Shown: piece after piece, positions 7,233-12,024 of the stretch | Position numbering within the stretch: position 1 is the first letter of the stretch | Layout of the letters: each line of letters opens with the position of its first letter | DNA from: Candidatus Arcanibacter lacustris | GTDB lineage: Bacteria; Pseudomonadota; Alphaproteobacteria; Rickettsiales; Arcanibacteraceae | Length of the DNA: 12,024 nucleotides | NCBI GenBank assembly: GCA_000970895.1 | Contig: JYHA01000051.1 | Coordinates: forward strand, 1 to 12,024 | Reading direction: 5' to 3' | Made by a program: the position numbers and the translations under genes | Notes under the pieces: generated by a model | What the model was told of the DNA's origin: nothing | Database searches by the model: none | The model's input: the letters and a program-made list of their open reading frames with translations, nothing else

Positions 7233-8132
7233 TTACTTCCGCAAGTTAAAGTAAATCAAAATAGGTGCCGAGATATACACTGACGAATAAGTACCGATAA
7301 TAATACCTGCAAAAACTACCCAAGCGAAACTCTCAACTGTTTTCCCAGCAAATAATATCAAAGCTAATGTGGCAAGTAAAGTAGTGCTAACTGTTAAAAT
7401 AGTGCGTGATAAAGTTTGGTTTAGACTGATATTGATAATTTCACTTATGCTATTTTGCTTATATTTAGCAATATTTTCTCTAATACGGTCAAATATCACC
7501 ACTGAGTCATTAACTGAATAGCCAACAATAGTCAAAATAGCAGCAATTGAAGTTAGATTAAATTCAAATTGAGAGACACTTAAAAATCCAAGACTCACAA
7601 TCACATCATGTAGCAAGGCCAATACTAGCCCAACACTATATTGCCACTGAAATCTAAAGCCAATATAAATCATAATAGCAAGGAATGATAATATAGAGGC
7701 ATAAACTCCATTTTCTATTAATTCTTTGCCAACTTGCGGACCCACATAATCAATTTTACGATATTCGATATTTTTATTGATTAAGCTCAAATCTGATTTG
7801 ATTAATTCAATAATTTTCTCATTCTCAAGATCAGTTTTTCCCCCTATCTTGATCAATAAATCTTTATCTGATCCTAGATTTTGCAAAGATACTTCACCAA
7901 CTTCTAGTTTATTTAAAGAATCACGAATCGCAGCTAACTCAAAACTATTTTCAGATCTAGCTTCAATTAGAATTCCTCCTGTAAAATCAATGCCATAATT
8001 TAGATTACTACTCGATAAAAAGAAGAAAGAAGCGACAATTAAGATTAAAGTAATGGTAAAAGAAACTTTCTTCTTACCCATAAAATCTATTTTTAAATTA
8101 TCTGATAATATACTAACTGGAAATAATTTCAT
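7233..8132 (-). CDS. secF: protein translocase subunit SecF
   Basis: A 299-aa inner-membrane protein that works with SecD to drive late steps of Sec-dependent export using the proton gradient. TM1 is at about 22-41. The family motif GIDFTGG follows at 47-53, then a periplasmic P1 domain (about 55-130) and VGPQVGKEL (130-138). Five more membrane helices occupy about 142-295 and include the conserved GYSVNDSVVIFDRIREN (204-220). Length and motif order are normal for a stand-alone SecF. SecD is not adjacent here, unlike the E. coli secDF pair. The start lies 4 nt after the terC stop, with only a weak AAAGTG ribosome site, so it is probably co-transcribed and coupled with terC. Confidence 0.95.
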   Translation of the reverse strand: MKLFPVSILSDNLKIDFMGKKKVSFTITLILIVASFFFLSSSNLNYGIDFTGGILIEARSENSFELAAIRDSLNKLEVGEVSLQNLGSDKDLLIKIGGKTDLENEKIIELIKSDLSLINKNIEYRKIDYVGPQVGKELIENGVYASILSFLAIMIYIGFRFQWQYSVGLVLALLHDVIVSLGFLSVSQFEFNLTSIAAILTIVGYSVNDSVVIFDRIRENIAKYKQNSISEIINISLNQTLSRTILTVSTTLLATLALILFAGKTVESFAWVVFAGIIIGTYSSVYISAPILIYFNLRK

Positions 8133-8136
8133 TTTT

Positions 8137-8856
8137 TTACACTTTATGTTTTTTTGATATTAATATGTTTATAGCCTCAATAACTCCGGCAAAGAATAAA
8201 GAACAATATAGATATCCCCGAGCTATATGCATCTCTATTGATTCGCTAATTAGGAATATACCAACAAGCACTATAAATGCAAGTCCCAAGACTTTGATAG
8301 TTGGATGTTTATAAATAAACTCGCCAACTTGACTTGAAAAAACCAACATCACAATCATAGCAATGATTACAGCAACGATAATTACCATTAAATTACCAGG
8401 AGACATGCCAACTGCTGTGATTATAGAATCAAAAGAAAGTACGATATCTATGAAAATAATCTGATAAATAACATACCAAAGTTTTGATTTGGAGATATTA
8501 TTATCAGTTTTTTGATGATCCTCTTCACCTCCAATCATTGATTTCAATTCTAGAGATGATTTTATTACCAGGAATAAGCCACCCGCAAATAATAAAATAT
8601 TTTTATAGGCAATCTCTATGGAAAATATCTCAAATAATGGCTTAGTGAGTCCTATCATCCAGGTTGCTCCAAACAACATGATTATCCTCAAGACCAGAGC
8701 GATTGATAGACCATAAATTCTAACTTTTTTTCTTAAATATGCAGGTAACGGCTCTACAAGTAGAGCGATAAATATAACATTATCAATGCCCAAGATGATC
8801 TCAAGCCCAGTTAGGGTTAGAAGATTTAGTATGTCGTTAGTATTTATAAATTCCAT
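8137..8856 (-). CDS. TerC/Alx family integral membrane protein
   Basis: A 239-aa multi-helix inner-membrane protein. Both TerC-family motifs are present: GLEIILGIDNVIFIALL (17-33), with acidic E19 and D25, and IDIVLSFDS (136-144), with D137 and D143. These acidic residues sit in membrane helices and are thought to bind metal. Related proteins (Alx, MntP-independent TerC, YkoY) are linked to manganese export or to metal loading of exported proteins. The C-terminal GYLYCSLFFAGVIEAINI (214-231) is also typical. A charged loop (about 108-125) separates the two halves. The first gene of a two-gene unit with secF, so a role near the translocon is possible but inferred. No Shine-Dalgarno precedes the ATG, and a TAA six codons upstream rules out a much longer form. 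Confidence 0.9.
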   Translation of the reverse strand: MEFINTNDILNLLTLTGLEIILGIDNVIFIALLVEPLPAYLRKKVRIYGLSIALVLRIIMLFGATWMIGLTKPLFEIFSIEIAYKNILLFAGGLFLVIKSSLELKSMIGGEEDHQKTDNNISKSKLWYVIYQIIFIDIVLSFDSIITAVGMSPGNLMVIIVAVIIAMIVMLVFSSQVGEFIYKHPTIKVLGLAFIVLVGIFLISESIEMHIARGYLYCSLFFAGVIEAINILISKKHKV

Positions 8857-8859
8857 ATG

Positions 8860-8865
8860 ATTATA
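8860..8865 (-). promoter_or_regulatory. possible -10 box adjacent to the terC start codon
   Basis: A perfect TATAAT on the minus strand ends 3 nt before the terC ATG. If used, transcription would start at or within the first codon, giving a leaderless message, which would fit the absence of a ribosome site. No good -35 is at 16-18 bp (the best match, TTGTTA at 8888-8893, is 22 bp away), so chance is a fair explanation. Confidence 0.25.
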
Positions 8866-8898
8866 CTTAATTTAAGTTACATTAAAATAACAAGAGGC

Positions 8899-9112
8899 GC
8901 TTCATTCTTAAGGACTAATAATCCAATCACAAAGAAGTCACCATTCTTAAAACTCACAACAAACCTCAAAAGAGCTCGCCATCTTTCTTAATAGATCTCT
9001 ACAACCATCCCTAAAAGAAGTCGTCATCTTTCTTAATAGAGCTCTCTACAACCATCCCTAAAAGAAGTCGTCATCTTTCTTAATAGAGCTCTACAACCAT
9101 CCCTAAAAGAGG
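8899..9112. repeat. tandem array of about 45-bp units, decaying toward terC
   Basis: Three close copies occupy 8976-9020 (45 bp), 9021-9067 (47 bp) and 9068-9112 (45 bp). Each begins TCGTCATCTTTCTTAATAGA (TCGCC in the first) and ends ACCATCCCTAAAAGAAG or AGG. The 47-bp copy has an extra CT in its GAGCTCT segment. Two degenerate copies precede them at about 8899-8937 and 8938-8975, sharing the CATTCTTAA start and the AAAGA-G end. The array runs straight into element C, whose first bases (TCGTCATC) are the same as the start of each unit. There are no spacers of constant length and no cas genes, so this is not a CRISPR array. Confidence 0.8.
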
Positions 9113-9262
9113 TCGTCATCCTGGAGTTATTTAGTCTCTTTAAAGACTAAATAACTCCAGGATCCACAAAAACCTTTGAGATAAAAACTTTTGTTAAAAA
9201 TTTAAATATGGATCCTATCACTCGATTTGCCCTAACAGACAAATCTCATTCCAGGATAACGA
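9111..9262. repeat. palindromic element C (same family as A and B)
   Basis: The left half starts GGTCGTCATC and has a 17-bp perfect stem, CTGGAGTTATTTAGTCT (9121-9137) with AGACTAAATAACTCCAG (9144-9160). This stem absorbs the outer CTGGAG box and ends directly in GGATCCA (9160-9166). The right half begins TGGATCCTATCACTCG (9209-9224). It carries a weaker stem, GATTTGCC/GACAAATC (9224-9231/9238-9245, one G-T pair), and ends CCAGGATAACGA (9251-9262). The 42-bp centre (TTTTGTT then an AT-rich run before TGGATCC) resembles that of A in the same orientation. Confidence 0.75.
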
Positions 9263-9337
9263 AACTCCAAATCCTGGGTATTAAACCTCTTTCTAATCCT
9301 TGAGGACTAGCACTTCTTTGTATCTCAAAATAAAATT

Positions 9338-9374
9338 AAAAAAAATCCCCTGATCTTAAAAAAAACCAGAGGAT
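9338..9374 (-). terminator. intrinsic terminator of rpsD
   Basis: On the minus strand ATCCTCTG (9367-9374) pairs with CAGGGGAT (9345-9352) through 8 bp including one G-U, with a 14-nt loop. It is followed at once by eight T (9338-9345). It begins about 25 nt after the rpsD stop, so rpsD is probably a single-gene transcript that ends before the element C region. Confidence 0.75.
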
Positions 9375-9399
9375 CCATATTCAAAAAAAACAATTATAA

Positions 9400-10017
9400 C
9401 TATCTTGAATAATATTCGATAACCAAATTAGGTTCCATCACAACTGCGTAAGGAACTTCTGATAATTTTGGAAAACGCAGTAACTTAGCTTTCTTAGTTT
9501 CTGTATTAAATTCAATATAATCAGGAATAGATCTTTCCATTTTTTCAATAGAAGCAGCTACTACTGGGATATTTTTAGAAGCTTCAGCAAGTTCAATTTC
9601 ATCACCTATTTTAAGTGAGTAACTTGCAATATTTACAACTCTTCCATTAACTTTAATATGCTTATGACTAACTAATTGTCTTGCAGCAAAAATAGTAGAT
9701 CCAAAGTTCAAACGATAAACCATTGCATCTAATCTTCTTTCTAAAAGACCAACTAGATTTTCACCCACATCACCCTTAAGTCTTGAAGCTTCTTTAAAGA
9801 TCTTTCTAAATTGGTTTTCAGTGATAGCACCATAATAACCTTTTAGTTTTTGCTTAGCTCTGAGCTGAGTACCATAATCCGAAGGTTTTTTCAATCCTTT
9901 TGAACCATGTTGTCCTGGAGGGTAATTCTTAGTTGCTACTGGATCTTTTGCACTTCCCCATAAACTCACACCAAGACGTCTACTTATTTTATACTTAGAT
10001 TTAATAATTCTAGTCAC
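9400..10017 (-). CDS. rpsD: 30S ribosomal protein S4
   Basis: A 205-aa primary 16S rRNA-binding protein that nucleates 30S assembly. The N-terminal block has SKYKISRRLGVSLWG (7-21) and the GQHG turn (35-38), without a zinc-binding Cys set. The S4 RNA-binding domain is at about 94-156 (RRLDAMVYRLNFGSTIFAARQLVSHKHIKVNGR, 94-126). The C-terminus LVIEYYSR is typical and resembles rickettsial S4. The start codon is GTG (10015-10017), chosen because the frame begins here with the conserved MTRIIKSKYK and an AAGGTT ribosome site lies 5 nt upstream. It is monocistronic, with a near-consensus promoter and its own terminator, and is not in an alpha operon with rpsM, rpsK or rpoA. Confidence 0.97.
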   Translation of the reverse strand: MTRIIKSKYKISRRLGVSLWGSAKDPVATKNYPPGQHGSKGLKKPSDYGTQLRAKQKLKGYYGAITENQFRKIFKEASRLKGDVGENLVGLLERRLDAMVYRLNFGSTIFAARQLVSHKHIKVNGRVVNIASYSLKIGDEIELAEASKNIPVVAASIEKMERSIPDYIEFNTETKKAKLLRFPKLSEVPYAVVMEPNLVIEYYSR

Positions 10018-10059
10018 TTACTAACCTTTTTTTATATTTGTTTATTCAACTATTTGCCA

Positions 10060-10087
10060 AATATACCCAATGAAAGCAAGATGTCAA
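10060..10087 (-). promoter_or_regulatory. rpsD promoter
   Basis: On the minus strand a perfect TTGACA (10082-10087) is followed after 16 bp by TATATT (10060-10065), 42 bp upstream of the GTG start. It is the best sigma-70-type promoter in the window and fits a highly expressed ribosomal protein gene. Confidence 0.7.
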
Positions 10088-10186
10088 CAATATTTCTTAA
10101 GTTTATGTAAATATATTGATTCAAGCCGGATTTTGGATAAGAGCAAAAAACATCCCACCAGGGAGAAACACGTCACCAAAGAGATA

Positions 10187-10239
10187 CGTCATCTCAGAAA
10201 GCTAAGATTAGCTAAAGCAAAATTTACTCCAGGATAACG
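10187..10239. repeat. collapsed palindromic element D
   Basis: ACGTCATCTCAG (10187-10198) and AAATTTACTCCAGGATAACG (10220-10239) are the two outer ends of the family, only about 20 bp apart. The inner GGATCC boxes and the centre are gone. The remaining middle (AAGCTAAGATTAGCTAAAGC) resembles scrambled parts of element A's right-hand stem. A short direct repeat just before it (ACGTCACCAAAGAGATACGTCATC, 10172-10195) echoes the boundary duplication seen beside element C. It lies between the phaB 3' end and the rpsD promoter. Confidence 0.6.
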
Positions 10240-10256
10240 CAAAGACCCTTGTAAAA

Positions 10257-10985
10257 CTACTCCATACGATGTCCGCCATTAACCGACAAAGTCTCACCTG
10301 TAATAAAGCCTGCTTCATCACTAGCTAGGAATAATACAGCACGAGCAATCTCCTCAGGATTACCAAGTCTACCAACCGGTATGTTTTTAATGATATCTGC
10401 TAGCACTTCAGGACTAACAGCCCCCACCATCTCCGTCATAATATAACCAGGAGCGATAGCATTAACAGTAATGCCTTTAGCAGCCCCCTCTCTAGCTAAG
10501 GATTTAGTCAATCCCAAGATCCCTGCTTTTGCTGCCGAATAATTAGTTTGGCCAATCTGACCAGACAAACCATTAATAGAACTGATATTGATGATTCTAC
10601 CAAAACCATTTTCTCTCATTTTTTTAATAGTGGAATATGACATATTGAAACAGGAATTTAAGTTAGTGTTAATTACTTCATGCCAAAATTTATGTTCAAT
10701 TTTATGCAACATTCCATCCCTGGTGATGCCGGCATTATTAACCACAACTTCTACATTCGTGCCAAATTCATCTTCGATTTTTTTGATATGTGCTTCGCAA
10801 GACTCTAAATCAGACACATCCCATTTTAGAGTTCTAATTCCAGTGTTTTTATAAAAATCTCCTGCAGCATTATCATCATTGGCGTAATTTGCTATTACTT
10901 GATATCCTGATTGATGCAAAACTTGAGAAATTGACGCGCCTATGCCTCTTGTGCCACCCGTTACTATCGCTAAACGTTGCTTCAT
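10257..10985 (-). CDS. phaB: acetoacetyl-CoA reductase (PhaB/PhbB type short-chain dehydrogenase)
   Basis: A 242-aa SDR that would reduce acetoacetyl-CoA to (R)-3-hydroxybutyryl-CoA with NADPH, the step before polyhydroxybutyrate synthesis. The cofactor motif TGGTRGIG is at 9-16 and NNAG at 83-86. The catalytic set is N108, S136, Y149, K153. The stretch NISSINGLSGQIGQTNYSAAKAG (133-155) and the ITRDGMLHKI region (87-96) are closer to PhaB than to FabG. The C-terminus SVNGGHRME is close to the PhaB-type NGG-HM ending. Length is normal. No phaC, phaA or phasin is adjacent, so it may serve a pathway encoded elsewhere or have a FabG-like role in fatty acid synthesis. A leader of about 70 nt with a long hairpin lies upstream. 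Confidence 0.88.
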   Translation of the reverse strand: MKQRLAIVTGGTRGIGASISQVLHQSGYQVIANYANDDNAAGDFYKNTGIRTLKWDVSDLESCEAHIKKIEDEFGTNVEVVVNNAGITRDGMLHKIEHKFWHEVINTNLNSCFNMSYSTIKKMRENGFGRIINISSINGLSGQIGQTNYSAAKAGILGLTKSLAREGAAKGITVNAIAPGYIMTEMVGAVSPEVLADIIKNIPVGRLGNPEEIARAVLFLASDEAGFITGETLSVNGGHRME

Positions 10986-11002
10986 TGCCTAATTACCTGT
11001 AT

Positions 11003-11078
11003 AAAAATATTAAAAAATATATTGGCGACATTCCTTTTATCGAAACATCCACCAATATATTTATATTACAATATTTTT
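11003..11078. repeat. long AT-rich inverted repeat upstream of phaB
   Basis: An 11-bp stem, AAATATATTGG/CCAATATATTT (11015-11025/11052-11062), encloses a 26-nt loop. An outer 9-bp pair, AAAAATATT (11003-11011) and AATATTTTT (11070-11078), is separated from it by short unpaired stretches. It lies between the 3' end of the 232-aa gene and the phaB start, both on the minus strand. It could end the upstream transcript (T-rich on its 3' side on that strand) or fold in the phaB leader. Confidence 0.55.
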
Positions 11079-11092
11079 AATAATAAAAGCAA
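11063..11092 (-). promoter_or_regulatory. candidate phaB promoter
   Basis: On the minus strand TTGCTT (11087-11092) and TAATAT (11063-11068) are 18 bp apart. Transcription would begin near 11055, at the edge of the inverted repeat, so its inner stem would mostly be in the leader. The match is modest and the region is almost all A and T. Confidence 0.3.
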
Positions 11093-11113
11093 TATTACAT
11101 TAAAACTAAAAAT

Positions 11114-11812
11114 CTACCTACTGGGTCCTTTGGTAAGTTTCTCCATAATTTTAATTTTCGTCGAATGAACTGGCATTGATTTTTTTTGAAGTTCTTTCGT
11201 TACTGCTTCTAGTCCTTCACCTAATGCTTGAAGTGCATTATGGCGTACTTTCCTACCAGCCACCCTATCCTCTACCCCATAAGATAATCCAGGTATACGA
11301 TCAATTATAAATCCAGCAACTGGAGCCAATTTAACTAAATTTCCAGCTAATTTCAGAGCAGATCCTGTAATACCAAGCGCAGAACCAACAATGCCAAGCG
11401 CTATTCTTCCTGGAATTTTAGCTATTGTAGCAGCTTTTTGAAGATTATTTTTACCAACACCTAAAACACGCGTATTATATACTGCATTTTTTAATGATTG
11501 GTAATCTTCTCGCATAGTATTCTCTCCAAAAAGATCTTGTTGATGAAGAAGGTTTGCCCCTCCAATGCCTTGTAAAAATTTATCTAGAGCCTTATTATCA
11601 TTATCCTTATTTTTAGCATCTTCAACAGCACATGCTATAACGCTATTATTACCTATGCTATAGATTTTAAAAGCTTTATTCGTTAAATTAATCGCATCAG
11701 ACATTGTAGATTTTTTGTCTGTTATACTTTTAATTTCAGACAGTATAGCATTCAATAATTCAATGTTTTTATTAATTTTTTTGTCAAAGCTTGACCCACC
11801 TTCATTTTTCAT
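11114..11812 (-). CDS. hypothetical protein with glycine-rich hydrophobic core, 232 aa
   Basis: Unrecognised 232-residue protein. A strong ribosome site, AGGGAG (11819-11824), lies 6 nt before the ATG and fixes the start. The N-terminal third is polar and helical with many Lys, Asn and Ser. Residues 133-170 form a hydrophobic segment with glycines at 135, 140, 143, 147, 150 and 157 (GRIALGIVGSALGITGSALKLAG). This spacing is like a glycine-zipper membrane segment or an amphipathic pair of helices. A second basic, helical tail (183-232) follows. There is no N-terminal signal peptide. This architecture, an internal hydrophobic patch in an otherwise soluble protein, is seen in some secreted effectors and membrane-inserting toxins of intracellular bacteria, but nothing here proves that role. 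It is upstream of phaB on the same strand, with a 128-nt gap. Confidence 0.75.
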   Translation of the reverse strand: MKNEGGSSFDKKINKNIELLNAILSEIKSITDKKSTMSDAINLTNKAFKIYSIGNNSVIACAVEDAKNKDNDNKALDKFLQGIGGANLLHQQDLFGENTMREDYQSLKNAVYNTRVLGVGKNNLQKAATIAKIPGRIALGIVGSALGITGSALKLAGNLVKLAPVAGFIIDRIPGLSYGVEDRVAGRKVRHNALQALGEGLEAVTKELQKKSMPVHSTKIKIMEKLTKGPSR

Positions 11813-12024
11813 AAAAAACTCCCTATATTTATATATGCACTAACTTGTTAACCATAAGAATATATAAAAATAGTAAAAAAAAGGTTAATTTTTGTAAATT
11901 TATTATCCCCATTCTATAATTAATACTATATCACACTCAGATAGGATTATGGAAGTACATGGAGAAAATATATTTTATCATATAGTAAACTAACTTGAAT
12001 TAGGGAACTTTCTGACCCCAGGCT
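11813..12024. other. right-edge region without a recognised gene
   Basis: The AT-rich sequence upstream of the 232-aa gene includes its ribosome site but no promoter I would defend. A short plus-strand frame starting at ATG 11949 encodes only 14 residues (MEVHGENIFYHIVN) before TAA and could be the broken start of a gene. The final bases (TAGGGAACTTTCTGACCCC) are more GC-rich and look like the edge of a different segment, possibly a mobile element beyond the window. Confidence 0.4.

Larger units (their letters stand above)
8857..9399. other. gene-free region between terC and rpsD: tandem array, element C, terminator
   Basis: About 540 bases without any credible coding frame. In order on the plus strand it holds the sequence just upstream of terC, a tandem array (8899-9112), palindromic element C (9111-9262), about 75 bases of AT-rich unique sequence, and the rpsD terminator (9338-9374). 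Apart from the -10-like box at 8860-8865 no terC promoter is clear, so the repeats may lie in the terC upstream region or leader. Confidence 0.8.

Noticed and set aside
8899..9112. CRISPR-like array
   Set aside because: Units abut directly without spacers, differ in length (45, 47, 45 bp), and no cas gene is near; this is a simple tandem repeat.
10588..11168. Three short plus-strand frames over phaB and the gap upstream of it
   Set aside because: They overlap each other and the catalytic region of phaB or the AT-rich inverted repeat, and none has a convincing ribosome site.
1..12024. tRNA genes or other structured RNA genes
   Set aside because: I looked for a T-arm GGTTCGAATCC-like motif on both strands and for tmRNA, 4.5S or RNase P-like cores in the gaps and saw none; a covariance search would be needed to exclude small RNAs.

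Overview
The window looks like chromosome from an AT-rich alphaproteobacterium, most likely an intracellular member of the Rickettsiales. Four things point there: the gene order DUF3576 lipoprotein - leuS - lptE; an RpsD that resembles rickettsial S4; a 442-aa protein that (from memory) resembles the DUF2748 family known from Rickettsia; and intergenic palindromic repeats carrying GTCATCCTGG and GGATCC boxes. The family-level placement is inference. No tRNA, rRNA, CRISPR array, phage gene or intact transposase was seen.

Layout. 1-1614: a possible gene tail at the left edge, then the DUF2748-like gene (-). 1615-2430: an unrecognised plus-strand gene. 2431-2946: a gene-free stretch holding two palindromic elements (A and B). 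2947-6461: a tight minus-strand operon encoding a DUF3576 lipoprotein, leucyl-tRNA synthetase and the LptE lipoprotein, with leuS and lptE overlapping by ATGA. 6462-6610: back-to-back promoters, the plus-strand one with a perfect palindrome between its -35 and -10. 6611-7216: a second unrecognised plus-strand gene. 7233-8856: terC followed by secF, 4 nt apart (-). 8857-9399: a gene-free stretch with a decaying tandem array, a third palindromic element (C) and the rpsD terminator. 9400-10017: rpsD with a near-consensus promoter, and a collapsed element (D) upstream. 10257-10985: a PhaB-type acetoacetyl-CoA reductase (-). 11114-11812: an unrecognised protein with a glycine-rich hydrophobic core (-). 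The last 200 bases hold no convincing gene.

The conserved genes are housekeeping: translation (leuS, rpsD), envelope assembly (lptE, DUF3576, secF), probable metal export (terC) and polyhydroxyalkanoate-type metabolism (phaB). They do not form one pathway. The most unusual content is the repeat family. Each complete element is made of two inverted half-units with conserved boundary boxes that enclose a stem-loop. The stem sequence differs in every half-unit, yet base pairing is kept. The repeats lie only between genes, and one copy abuts a tandem array built on the same boundary motif.
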